Below, piece after piece: positions 23,874 to 32,531 of a stretch of 64,000 nucleotides of DNA; position 1 is the first letter of the stretch, and each line of letters opens with the position of its first letter. The translations under genes were made by a program, and so were the position numbers. The notes beneath the pieces are model-generated. The model saw only the letters and a program-made list of their open reading frames with translations, was not told where the DNA came from and ran no database searches. This DNA comes from an uncultured Oscillospiraceae bacterium (GTDB taxonomy: Bacteria; Bacillota; Clostridia; Oscillospirales; Oscillospiraceae), in contig CALWZP010000009.1 of the NCBI GenBank assembly GCA_944386055.1, positions 1 through 64,000 on the forward strand, written 5' to 3'.

Positions 23874-26678
23874 ATGGACTACAACAAGACCGTCCACCTG
23901 CCCCAGACCGACTTCCCCATGCGGGCCGCCCTGCCCAAGCGGGAGCCGGACATGCTCCAGGAGATGTACGACCACGACCTGTACCACAAGATGGTCGCCC
24001 GGAACGAGGGCAAGCCCAGGTTCGTCCTCCACGACGGACCGCCCTACGCCAACGGCAACATCCACATCGGCACCGCCCTGAACAAGATCCTCAAGGACAT
24101 CATCGTCAAGCACCGGAACATGACCGGGTATCAGGCCCCCTATGTCCCCGGCTGGGACACCCACGGCCTGCCCATCGAGTCCGCCATCCTCAAGGACAAG
24201 AAGGTGAAGCGGGAGGAGCTGACCACCACCGAGTTCCGGGAGAAGTGCAAGGAGTACGCCCTGTCCTTCGTGGACAAGCAGCGCAGTCAGTTCAAGCGCC
24301 TGGGGGTGCTGGGGGACTGGGACGATCCCTACCTCACCCTGAAGCCCGCCTTTGAGGCCAAGCAGATCCAGATCTTCGGCGCCATGGCCAAAAAGGGCTA
24401 TATCTATAAGGGCATGAAGCCGGTGTACTGGTGCCCCCACGACCAGACCGCCTTGGCCGAGGCGGAGATCGAGTACCAGGACGACCCCTGCACCACCATC
24501 TTCGTGAAATTCCCCGTCCGGGATGACAAGGGGAAGCTGGGGCAGTTCTGCGACCTGTCCAGGCTCTTCTTCGTCATCTGGACCACCACCCCCTGGACCA
24601 TCCCGGGGAACATGGCCATCTGCGTCAACCCCGAATTTGACTATGTGCTGCTCCAGGTTCCGGGCGGCGAGGTGTATATCCTGGCAGCCGGTCTGGCGGA
24701 GAAGGTGTGCCAGGCCGCCGGGATCGACTATGCCGCCTGCACCGCCCTGGCCACCCTGAGGGGCAGCGAGCTGGAGCTGATGACCGCCAAACACCCCCTC
24801 TTCGACCGGGATTCCGTGGTGCTGTGCGGCGGGCATGTCACCCTGGACGCCGGCACCGGCTGCGTCCACACCGCCCCCGGCTTCGGCGCCGACGACTTCA
24901 GCATCTGCCGGCAGTACGACGAGGCGGGCCTCACCCACATCGGCACCCCCGTGCCGGTGAACGCCAAGGGCGTCATGACCGACGAGCGGTATAACGGCCA
25001 GTTCTATTCCAAGGGCAACGACATGGTGGTGGAGGATCTGGAGGCGGCCGGTTTCCTGCTGGCCAAGGAGCACATCACCCACTCCTATCCCCACTGCTGG
25101 CGGTGCAAGCACCCCATCATCTACCGGGCCACCGAGCAGTGGTTCTGCTCGGTGGACGCCATCAAGGACGCTGCGGTGAAGAGCTGCGACGGCATCCAGT
25201 GGCATCCTGCCTGGGGCAAGGAGCGCATGGCCTCCATGATCACCGAGCGCAGCGACTGGTGCATCAGCCGCCAGCGGGTGTGGGGCGTGCCCATCCCCAT
25301 CTTCTACTGCGACCAGTGCGGGGCGGACATCGTCACCGACGAGACCATCGGCCATATCTCCGCCCTGTTCCGGGAGCACAGCTCCAACATCTGGTTTGAA
25401 AAGACCGCCGACGAGCTGGTGCCCGAGGGCTTCGTCTGCCCCCACTGCGGCGGCGTCCACTTCTCCAAGGAGAGCGACATCATGGATGTGTGGTTCGACT
25501 CCGGCTCCACCCACGCCGCCGTGCTGGACGAGCGCCCCGAGCTCCACTTCCCCGCCGATGTCTATCTGGAGGGCGGCGACCAGTACCGCGGCTGGTTCCA
25601 GTCCTCTATGCTCACCTCCATCGCCGCCAAGGGGGTGGCCCCCTACAAGCAGATCATCACCCACGGCTGGACGGTGGACGGCGAGGGCAAGGCCATGCAC
25701 AAGTCCCTGGGCAACGCGGTCTCCCCCGACGAGGTCATCAAGGACTACGGCGCGGACATGCTCCGCCTGTGGGTGTCCTCCGCCGACTACACCCAGGACA
25801 TGCGCATCTCCCCTGACATTCTCAAGCAGCTCTCCCAGGCCTATCTGAAGATCCGCAATACCGCCCGGTACATGCTGGGCAATCTGTGCGACTTTGACCC
25901 CGACGCCGACCGGGTGCCCCATGACCGGCTCCAGGCGCTGGACCGGTTCGCCCTGGCCTCCTTCAACGACCTGGTGCGCACCTGCCGGGAGGCCTATGAC
26001 CGCTATGAGTTCCACGGGGTGTACCGCGCGGTGTACAACTTCTGCGTCACCGACATGTCCAACTTCTACCTGGACATCCTGAAGGACCGGCTGTACTGCG
26101 GGGACGAGGCCTCCCGCCGCTCCGCCCAGACGGTGCTGTACGCCATTCTGGACGGCATGACCCGGCTCATCGCCCCCATCCTCGCCTTTACCTCCGACGA
26201 GATCTGGCACGCCATGCGCCACGGCGCCGGCGCGGACGGGGAGAGCGTGCTCCTCAACGACATGCCCGGCTATGACCCCGCTCTGGCCCTGTCCCATGAG
26301 GACGCCGCCCGGTGGGAAAAGCTGATCTCCCTGCGGGAGGCGGTGAACAAGGCCCTGGAGAACGCCCGGAACGCCGGGGTGTTCAAGAAGGCCCAGGACA
26401 CCGAGATCACCCTGTCCGTCTCCCCGGAGGACGCCGCCTTCCTGGCGGACACCGACCTGGCCTCCCTGTGCATCGTATCTGCCGTCACCGTCACCACCGA
26501 GCCCATCCAGGGTGAAAAGGCGGAGGACTGCCTCATCCCCTGCACCATCGCGGTGGAGCTGTCCCAGGCCCCCAAGTGCCCCCGGTGCTGGAACCACAGC
26601 CACGCCATCGGCACCCCCGGCCACCACGCCGAGCTGTGCGACCGCTGCGCCGCCGTGCTGAACGCCATGGAGGGATGA
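23874..26678 (+). CDS. ileS: Isoleucyl-tRNA synthetase
   Basis: This class I synthetase has 934 residues. The HIGH motif is GNIHIGTALNK (around residue 62). The editing domain is present (GWDTHGLPIE, then TTTPWT and GTGCVHTAPGFGADD). The KMSKS loop reads GKAMHKSLGN, so Lys-Met-Ser is replaced by Ala-Met-His while the second Lys-Ser is kept. The C-terminal zinc ribbon has CPRCWNH and CDRC. It is regulated by the Ile T-box upstream. The variant KMSKS loop also occurs in other IleRS lineages as far as I recall, so it does not indicate inactivation. Confidence 0.96.
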   Translation: MDYNKTVHLPQTDFPMRAALPKREPDMLQEMYDHDLYHKMVARNEGKPRFVLHDGPPYANGNIHIGTALNKILKDIIVKHRNMTGYQAPYVPGWDTHGLPIESAILKDKKVKREELTTTEFREKCKEYALSFVDKQRSQFKRLGVLGDWDDPYLTLKPAFEAKQIQIFGAMAKKGYIYKGMKPVYWCPHDQTALAEAEIEYQDDPCTTIFVKFPVRDDKGKLGQFCDLSRLFFVIWTTTPWTIPGNMAICVNPEFDYVLLQVPGGEVYILAAGLAEKVCQAAGIDYAACTALATLRGSELELMTAKHPLFDRDSVVLCGGHVTLDAGTGCVHTAPGFGADDFSICRQYDEAGLTHIGTPVPVNAKGVMTDERYNGQFYSKGNDMVVEDLEAAGFLLAKEHITHSYPHCWRCKHPIIYRATEQWFCSVDAIKDAAVKSCDGIQWHPAWGKERMASMITERSDWCISRQRVWGVPIPIFYCDQCGADIVTDETIGHISALFREHSSNIWFEKTADELVPEGFVCPHCGGVHFSKESDIMDVWFDSGSTHAAVLDERPELHFPADVYLEGGDQYRGWFQSSMLTSIAAKGVAPYKQIITHGWTVDGEGKAMHKSLGNAVSPDEVIKDYGADMLRLWVSSADYTQDMRISPDILKQLSQAYLKIRNTARYMLGNLCDFDPDADRVPHDRLQALDRFALASFNDLVRTCREAYDRYEFHGVYRAVYNFCVTDMSNFYLDILKDRLYCGDEASRRSAQTVLYAILDGMTRLIAPILAFTSDEIWHAMRHGAGADGESVLLNDMPGYDPALALSHEDAARWEKLISLREAVNKALENARNAGVFKKAQDTEITLSVSPEDAAFLADTDLASLCIVSAVTVTTEPIQGEKAEDCLIPCTIAVELSQAPKCPRCWNHSHAIGTPGHHAELCDRCAAVLNAMEG

Positions 26679-26707
26679 GCGCGCTCCCTTCCCGCTGTCC
26701 CGCTGTC

Positions 26708-26740
26708 AAAAACCCCCGCCCGTCTGGACGGGGGTTTTTT
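26708..26740 (+). terminator. Terminator of the ileS operon
   Basis: AAAAACCCCC (26708-26717) pairs with GGGGGTTTTT around an inner CGTC/GACG hairpin and ends in a run of six T. Confidence 0.9.
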
Positions 26741-26863
26741 GCGCCCTCTGCGGGGCCGCCCCGCGCCTTCGGCACGCCCGCTCCGCTCCCCTCTCCCTCC
26801 GCCCGGTTTCGACGCGTTATATCTTCCATAATATGGTAAACTTTTGAAAAAAGGGGTGATTGT

Positions 26864-27673
26864 ATGGCATTATTCCGCAAAAAGGAGGAGGACAAGCTCC
26901 TCTTCCTCTCCCCTGATCAGATCCGGCCCAACCCGGACCAGCCCAGGCAGGAGTTCTCCCAGGAGGGGCTGGAGGAGCTGGCCGCCTCCATCCGGGAGCA
27001 CGGCATCCTTCAGCCGCTGACGGTGCGGGCGGGGGCCGAGGGATATGAGCTGGTGGCGGGAGAACGGCGGCTGAGGGCCGCCAGGCTGGCGGGGCTGACC
27101 GCCGTCCCCTGTCTGGTCTTGCGGGTGGACCGGGAGGACTCCTCCCTGCTGGCCCTGGTGGAGAACCTCCAGCGCCGGGATCTGGACTGGTGGGAGGAGG
27201 CCGCGGCCCTGGCCAGGCTTATCCGCACCTACGGCCTGTCCCAGGAGGAGGTGGCCCGCCGCATCGGGAAGAGCCAGCCCGCCGTGGCCAACAAGCTGCG
27301 GCTGCTCCGTCTGGATCCCCAGGTAGTCGCCCTGCTGCGGGAGCACCGCCTCTCCGAGCGCCACGCCCGGGCCCTGCTGCGGCTGGAGGACCCGGAGGCC
27401 CAGCGAAAGGCCGCGGAGCACATCATCGCCCAGGATCTGACGGTGGCCCGGACCGAGGCGTATATCCAGTCCCTCCTCCAGCCGCCGGAGCCCCCCGCCA
27501 AAAGGCCCACCTATGTCATCCGGGATGTGCGGCTGTTCCTCAATACCGTCACCCGGGGGCTGGAGCTGATCCGCTCCGCCGGGGTAGACGCCTGCTGCCA
27601 GCGGCAGGACCAGGAGGACGCCATCCTCCTCACCATCCGGCTGCCCAAGGGGCGGCGGAGCTCCGGTGTCTGA
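26864..27673 (+). CDS. noc: ParB/Noc-family nucleoid occlusion-like protein
   Basis: The 269-residue protein has the ParB N-terminal CTP-binding domain with motif GERRLRA (66-72) and ENLQRRDL (about 102-109). A central helix-turn-helix follows (LSQEEVARRIGKSQPAVANKLRLLRL), then a C-terminal dimerisation segment. A second, canonical ParB lies 2 kb downstream with parA, so this copy is best read as Noc, which in Bacillus binds its own palindromes and prevents division over the nucleoid. The short N-terminus (MALFRKK) could be membrane-targeting as in Noc. AAGGGGTG precedes the ATG. The alternative is a second chromosomal ParB. Confidence 0.78.
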   Translation: MALFRKKEEDKLLFLSPDQIRPNPDQPRQEFSQEGLEELAASIREHGILQPLTVRAGAEGYELVAGERRLRAARLAGLTAVPCLVLRVDREDSSLLALVENLQRRDLDWWEEAAALARLIRTYGLSQEEVARRIGKSQPAVANKLRLLRLDPQVVALLREHRLSERHARALLRLEDPEAQRKAAEHIIAQDLTVARTEAYIQSLLQPPEPPAKRPTYVIRDVRLFLNTVTRGLELIRSAGVDACCQRQDQEDAILLTIRLPKGRRSSGV

Positions 27674-28640
27674 CCTTAGGAGGCCATGGGTGCGGATCTG
27701 CCTGGGATCCCGCGCCTTTTGCGGGGGCGGGGCTCATCCGTCCGAAATCCCTGGTCTGGCAGGGGGCGGTGTCCTCACCGGCCCGGGTGGCGTCCCTTTC
27801 CAGGGGAGCAGGGTTTCGCCTGCGGGCGACCTCCTTTCTCCGCGCGGAGAAAGGAGGCAAAGACGCGCTCAGGGGGAGCGGGCACGGAGACCGCGTCCTC
27901 CGCTGCGCTGCGGGCGGGTCTCCTCATGCCCCGCTCCCCCTGAGAACCCCCATTGACGGGGGACGGGGGACCCGCAACGGCAGCCCGGCGGTCACGATCG
28001 GCGCGAGGGGATCGAATGGCGCACGCTCCCTCTCCCGGCCCACTGGGGCCTGGCTCGGGCGGTGGTCAGGACCGTCTGCCCCCGCGAAGTGCGCCTGCCT
28101 TGGCACTTGCCACCGGGCGGAGCGGTGGAGTGGGGAGCGGAGGCTCTCTGCGTTCGGACGACGGCTGGGGCTGCGGGTCGAAGACCTCAGCGTTTGACCG
28201 ATACCCTGGCGGCCTCGGCGCTGCGCGCCATCGGTTCAAGGCACCCAAAAGCCTCCCCTTTCGGGGAAGGTGGCCCGAAGGGCCGGATGAGGCATTTCCC
28301 CGCCAAGGCACCCTACCTCCCACCGCGTCCTTCCGTAGGGGCGGGTCCCAGACCCGCCCGCCCACGACCCCCGCCCCAGGTCACTGCCGCGGTGAGGCGC
28401 TCCTCCGTCGGGCGCAGAGGGGAGTGACCACTGCCAGGGGGCGGCGGCAGGCGGGACAGAGTCCATTCGATTCGGTGCGCCGATGGGAGCGGCCCCCGCC
28501 CCCAGGTCCCCATGAAAGGAGATTCTTAAGAACCATGGGTTCTTAAGCGCGTCTTTGGTTCCTTTCTGCGCGCGCAGAAAGGAACTCGCCCTCAGGCGAA
28601 ACACAGTACAAGCCTCAGGGCCGCGGAACCGGCCGGCCCG
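27674..28640. repeat. Gene-less interval dominated by a 788-bp element with 56-bp terminal inverted repeats
   Basis: The element runs from 27814 to 28601. Its left end (27814-27869) and right end (28546-28601) are inverted copies matching at about 48 of 56 bases. Each contains a nested palindrome (CCTTTCT..GCGCGC..AGAAAGG). No transposase or convincing gene is present; open frames occur on both strands and have no ribosome sites. About 560 bp of it (27814-28372) recurs inverted at 39222-39780. The right 250 bp recurs at 42.2 and 53.0 kb. It looks like a non-autonomous mobile element or composite of several. Confidence 0.75.
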
Positions 28641-28646
28641 GCGGAG

Positions 28647-28662
28647 TGTTTCATGTGAAACA
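28647..28662. other. parS-like centromere site 1
   Basis: TGTTTCATGTGAAACA differs from the parS consensus TGTTTCACGTGAAACA at one base and sits within a longer palindrome GGAGTGTTTC..GAAACACTCC, 160 bp upstream of parA. Confidence 0.9.
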
Positions 28663-28701
28663 CTCCGCCTTGGTTTTTCTGGCCAGGCGGGGAGAAAACA
28701 G

Positions 28702-28731
28702 TTGAAATGCTCCGGGCCCCCGTTGTATAAT
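28702..28731 (+). promoter_or_regulatory. Promoter of parAB
   Basis: TTGAAA (28702-28707), 18-bp spacer, TATAAT (28726-28731), about 90 bp before the parA ATG and 40 bp from a parS-like site. Confidence 0.75.
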
Positions 28732-28823
28732 AGGCTCTGCCGGGCTGGCCGCGGGCCTGTTTCTGCGGTCCGGCCGGCATTGCCCGTCCCCTCTCCGGCG
28801 GCGGGAGAAAGGACCGGTGCACT

Positions 28824-29579
28824 ATGGCAAAGATCATCGCCGTCGTCAACCAGAAGGGCGGAGTGGGCAAGACCACCACCACCGTCAACCTGGCCGCCGC
28901 CCTCCACCAGCTGGACCGGCGGGTACTGGTGTGCGACTTCGACCCCCAGGGGAACGCCACCTCCGGCTTTGGGGTGGACAAGTCGGTCAGTCCCAGCATC
29001 TACGATGTGATCATCGACAACGCCGACCCGGCCAAGGCGGTGGTCTCCACCCCCTGGGGGGATCTGCTCCCCGCCAACAAGGCCCTGTCCGGGGCCACGG
29101 TAGAGCTCATCGGCATGGAGCGGCGGGAGTTCCGGCTGAAGGACGCCCTGAGTCTGCTCACCAAGCGGTACGACGAGATCTTCATCGACTGCCCCCCCTC
29201 CCTGGAGCTGCTCACCTTGGACGCCCTGTGCGCCGCGGACACCCTGCTGGTGCCGGTGCAGTGCGAGTACTACGCCCTGGAGGGGCTCAGCGACCTGCTG
29301 TACACCGTGCGGCTGGCCAAAAAATCCCTCAACCCCGGCCTGTCCCTGGAGGGGGTGGTGCTCACCATGTTCGACGGACGCACCAACCTGTCCCTTCAGG
29401 TGGCGGAGGAGGTCAAGCGCCATTTCCCCGGGAAGGTGTACGCCAGCGTCATCCCCCGGAATGTCCGCCTGTCCGAGGCGCCCAGCCACGGCAAGCCCAT
29501 CTGCGCCTATGATCCCCTCTCCCGGGGGGCGGAGGCCTATGCCGCTCTGGCAGAGGAATTCCTGCGCGCGCAGCGCTGA
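28824..29579 (+). CDS. parA: ParA/Soj chromosome partitioning ATPase
   Basis: The 251-residue protein has the deviant Walker A KGGVGKTT (11-18), FDPQGNATSGFG (about 40-51) and IDCPPSLELLTLDAL. ParA binds DNA non-specifically as an ATP dimer and is released by ParB at parS, driving origin segregation; in Bacillus it also tunes DnaA. It lies 76 bp upstream of parB, with a parS-like site in the gap and another before the gene, as in the soj-spo0J locus near the origin. Confidence 0.96.
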   Translation: MAKIIAVVNQKGGVGKTTTTVNLAAALHQLDRRVLVCDFDPQGNATSGFGVDKSVSPSIYDVIIDNADPAKAVVSTPWGDLLPANKALSGATVELIGMERREFRLKDALSLLTKRYDEIFIDCPPSLELLTLDALCAADTLLVPVQCEYYALEGLSDLLYTVRLAKKSLNPGLSLEGVVLTMFDGRTNLSLQVAEEVKRHFPGKVYASVIPRNVRLSEAPSHGKPICAYDPLSRGAEAYAALAEEFLRAQR

Positions 29580-29587
29580 ATCCGGAG

Positions 29588-29603
29588 TGTTTCCCGTGAA
29601 ACG
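29588..29603. other. parS-like centromere site 2
   Basis: TGTTTCCCGTGAAACG differs from the consensus at two bases. It lies between parA and parB. Confidence 0.75.
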
Positions 29604-29655
29604 CCCGGTATCCCGCGCCATTGGGCGCGGTCAAGAAAGGATGGAACGGTAACCC

Positions 29656-30531
29656 ATGACAAAAGCAAAGGGCCTGGGCAAGGGCCTGGGCGCCCTGATG
29701 GGAGATGTCTCTCTCCAGAGCCAGGAGGGCGGCTCTGTCACCCTGCCCATCGCCCAGATCGAGCCGGGGCTGAACCAGCCCCGGAAACATTTTGACGCCG
29801 ACAGCCTGGCCGACCTGGCCGACTCCATCCGGGAGCACGGCATCCTCCAGCCCCTGACGGTGCGCCGCCTCTCCTCCGGCTACTACCAGATCATCGCCGG
29901 GGAGCGCCGGTGGCGGGCCGCCAAGCAGGCGGGTCTGGAGCAGGTCCCCGCCCTTATCATCGAGGCGGACGACCGCAAGGTGATGGAGCTGGGCCTCATC
30001 GAAAATCTCCAGCGAGAGGATCTGAATCCTGTGGAGGAGGCACTGGGCTACGAGACCCTGATCCAGGAATACGGCCTGACCCAGGAGTCGGTGGCCCAGC
30101 GGATGGGCAAGTCCCGTCCCGCCATCGCCAACGCTCTGCGGCTGCTCACCCTCCCCCCCGCCGCCCGAAAGCTGCTGGAGGAGGGGAAGCTCTCCGCCGG
30201 CCATGCCCGGGCGGTGCTCGCCGCCCCCGAGGCCCTGCGGGAGGACTTCGCTGCCCGCATCGTGGAGGAGGGCCTGTCGGTGCGGCAGGCGGAGCAGATG
30301 GCCAAAAAACTGGCGGAGGGCCGGAAGGAAAAGCCCAAGTCCGCCGCCCCCGCCAGGCAGAACGCCCTCTACCTCCAGGAGGCGGCCAAGTCACTCTCCG
30401 GCCGTCTGGGGCGCCGGGTGCGCATCCTCCCCGGCCGGAAAAAGGGCCGGGTGGAGCTGGAATACTATAATGAACAGGATCTGGAGGCTCTGCTGGATCT
30501 GCTGACCCGCCAGGGCGGAGGTGCCTTATGA
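29656..30531 (+). CDS. parB: ParB/Spo0J centromere-binding protein
   Basis: The protein is 291 residues. The N-terminus (KGLGKGLGALMGD) is the ParA-stimulating segment. The CTPase motif is GERRWRA (82-88), followed by ENLQRED (116-122) and a helix-turn-helix (LTQESVAQRMGKSRPAIANALRLL). The C-terminal dimerisation domain has an Arg/Lys-rich patch. ParB loads at parS and spreads as a CTP clamp, recruiting SMC to the origin. Its stop overlaps the next gene by ATGA. It has three parS-like sites within 2.5 kb. Confidence 0.96.
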   Translation: MTKAKGLGKGLGALMGDVSLQSQEGGSVTLPIAQIEPGLNQPRKHFDADSLADLADSIREHGILQPLTVRRLSSGYYQIIAGERRWRAAKQAGLEQVPALIIEADDRKVMELGLIENLQREDLNPVEEALGYETLIQEYGLTQESVAQRMGKSRPAIANALRLLTLPPAARKLLEEGKLSAGHARAVLAAPEALREDFAARIVEEGLSVRQAEQMAKKLAEGRKEKPKSAAPARQNALYLQEAAKSLSGRLGRRVRILPGRKKGRVELEYYNEQDLEALLDLLTRQGGGAL

Positions 30532-31085
30532 GCGACGAGCGCGAGACTCCCACCCCCGGCCGGGAGCCGGAGAAGCGGGAACGCCGCCCCCGCACGGTGC
30601 ACAAGCAGCGCTCGGTGCTGCTGTATATCCTGTTGCTGTTCCTGGCGGCCTGCGCGCTGATCCTGCTGTCCTATCTCATGCAGCAGCGGAACAACGCCCA
30701 GATGCTGGACGGACTGAACCAGTCGGTGTCCGCCATGCAGTCCATCAGCACCCTGCAGGAGGACAACCTGCGCCTGACGGAGGAGAACGCCGCCCTCACC
30801 GACCAGGTGGAGGAGCTGCAGGATCAGGCGGCACAGCTGACGGAGGAGCGGGACGCCCTGGAGGAGGAACGGGACGCTCTGGCGCGTCAGTCTCAGGCCA
30901 TGGACTGGTTCTGGCAGATCGACGAGGCCTTCGTCCGGGGGCGGTACACCACCGCCCGCTCCCTGATCCAGGGGATGGAGGAGGCGGGACTCACCGCCGA
31001 GGACCTCCCCGCCGAGAGCGTCACCGACACCGGGCGTTTCTCCCCCGCTGACCGGTTCCAGGAGATCTACGACCGGCTCTATTGA
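30528..31085 (+). CDS. Single-pass membrane coiled-coil protein of unknown function, coupled to parB
   Basis: The 185-residue protein has a basic, proline-rich cytoplasmic N-terminus (1-28), one membrane helix (about 29-51) and a coiled coil (about 65-125) with Leu/Glu heptads. A conserved-looking C-terminal domain of 60 residues follows (MDWFWQIDEAFVRGRYTTARSLIQGME). The layout recalls FtsL/DivIC-like or septum-site proteins, but no family was recognised. The ATGA overlap with parB ties its synthesis to the segregation proteins, suggesting a link between the membrane and origin partitioning. That is inference from context. Confidence 0.75.
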   Translation: MSDERETPTPGREPEKRERRPRTVHKQRSVLLYILLLFLAACALILLSYLMQQRNNAQMLDGLNQSVSAMQSISTLQEDNLRLTEENAALTDQVEELQDQAAQLTEERDALEEERDALARQSQAMDWFWQIDEAFVRGRYTTARSLIQGMEEAGLTAEDLPAESVTDTGRFSPADRFQEIYDRLY

Positions 31086-31090
31086 TCCGG

Positions 31091-31106
31091 TGTTTCACGG
31101 GAAACA
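31091..31106. other. parS-like centromere site 3
   Basis: TGTTTCACGGGAAACA differs from the consensus at one base and lies in the 83-bp gap before serS. Confidence 0.88.
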
Positions 31107-31168
31107 TCCCGGGGGGCGGCCGCCCCCTTCCCCACAGCATCCAATCTGAACATTGAGGTGACACAGCC

Positions 31169-32473
31169 ATGCTGGATATCAAATTTGTCCGGGAGAATCC
31201 CGAAATCGTCAAGGAGAACATCAAAAAGAAGTTCCAGGATCAGAAGCTGCCCCTGGTGGATCAGGTACTGGCCCTGGACGAGGAGAACCGCGCCGCCATG
31301 ACCGAGGCCAACCAGCTCCGCGCCGCCCGCAACGCCAAGAGCAAGCAGGTGGGCGTGCTGATGGGTCAGGCCAAGAAGGATCCCTCCAAGCTCCAGGAGG
31401 CGGAGGCTCTGAAGGCGGAGGTGAAAGCGGACGCCGACCGGCTGGCTTATCTGGAGGGACGGGAGACCGAGCTGGCCGAGCAGATCCGCCACATCATGCT
31501 CCAGATTCCCAACATCATTGATCCCTCGGTGCCCATCGGCCCCGACGACTCCGCCAATGTGGAGGTGGAGCGCTTCGGCGAGCCCGTGGTGCCCGACTTC
31601 CCCATCCCCTATCACACCGAGATCATGGAGTCCTTCAACGGCATCGACATGGACGCCGCCGGCCGGGTGTCGGGCAACGGCTTCTACTACCTGCTGGGGA
31701 ACATCGCCCGGCTCCACGAGGCGGTGCTGGCCTACGCCCGGGATTTCATGATCGACAAGGGATTCACCTTCTGCATCCCCCCCTTCATGATCCACGGGAA
31801 TGTGGTGGAGGGCGTCATGTCCCAGACCGATATGGACGCCATGATGTACAAGATCGAGGGGGAGGACCTCTACCTCATCGGAACCAGCGAGCACTCCATG
31901 ATCGGCCGCTATATCGACCAGATCATCCCGGAGGAGAGTCTGCCCCAGACCCTCACCTCCTACTCCCCCTGCTTCCGCAAGGAGAAGGGGGCCCACGGCA
32001 TCGAGGAACGGGGGGTCTACCGCATCCACCAGTTTGAAAAACAGGAGATGATCGTGGTCTGCAAGCCCGAGGACTCCATGGCCTGGTATGAGAAGATGTG
32101 GCGGTACTCCGTGGAGCTGTTCCGTTCCCTGGACATCCCGGTCCGGCAGCTGGAGTGCTGCTCCGGCGACCTGGCCGACCTGAAGGTGAAGTCCTGCGAC
32201 ATCGAGGCCTGGTCCCCCCGGCAGCAGAAGTACTTCGAGGTGTGCTCCTGCTCCAACCTGGGCGACGCCCAGGCGAGAAGGCTGAAGATGCGGGTGAAGG
32301 GGGAAAACGGCACCTATCTGCCGCACACCCTCAACAACACCGTGGTGGCGCCCCCCCGCATGCTCATCGCCCTGCTGGAAAACAACCTCCAGGCCGACGG
32401 CACGGTGAAGATCCCCCAGGTGCTCCAGCCCTATATGGGCGGCCTGGCGCTTCTGACCCCCAAGGGAAACTGA
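31169..32473 (+). CDS. serS: Seryl-tRNA synthetase
   Basis: The class II enzyme has 434 residues. The N-terminal antiparallel coiled coil (about 30-100) contacts the tRNA-Ser long arm. The catalytic domain has YLIGTSEHSMIG, motif 2 CFRKEKGAHGIEERGVYRIHQFEK and motif 3 near NNTVVAPPRMLIALLENN. The TSEHS and RKEKGAHG motifs differ from the usual bacterial TAEVPL/RSEAGSAGRDTRG and look closer to the archaeal-type branch, although the domain plan is the common SerRS one. GAGGTG precedes the ATG. No T-box was found upstream. Confidence 0.94.
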   Translation: MLDIKFVRENPEIVKENIKKKFQDQKLPLVDQVLALDEENRAAMTEANQLRAARNAKSKQVGVLMGQAKKDPSKLQEAEALKAEVKADADRLAYLEGRETELAEQIRHIMLQIPNIIDPSVPIGPDDSANVEVERFGEPVVPDFPIPYHTEIMESFNGIDMDAAGRVSGNGFYYLLGNIARLHEAVLAYARDFMIDKGFTFCIPPFMIHGNVVEGVMSQTDMDAMMYKIEGEDLYLIGTSEHSMIGRYIDQIIPEESLPQTLTSYSPCFRKEKGAHGIEERGVYRIHQFEKQEMIVVCKPEDSMAWYEKMWRYSVELFRSLDIPVRQLECCSGDLADLKVKSCDIEAWSPRQQKYFEVCSCSNLGDAQARRLKMRVKGENGTYLPHTLNNTVVAPPRMLIALLENNLQADGTVKIPQVLQPYMGGLALLTPKGN

Positions 32474-32531
32474 CCGCCAACAGGACGCGCCGCTTCCGCC
32501 GCGCGCCCATTCCATAAGGAGATTTATACCC

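Noticed and set aside
23856-26627. A 923-residue open frame antisense to ileS
   Set aside because: It is a GC-skewed shadow: low-complexity Gly/Val/His composition, no ribosome site, and the complementary strand encodes a complete IleRS.
27953-28546. Open frame of 197 residues repeated at 39141-39641 on the other strand
   Set aside because: The repeat is open in several frames on both strands, lacks a ribosome site, is Gly/Ser/Arg/Pro-rich and the frames end at different points in the two copies. It is treated as a non-coding repeat.
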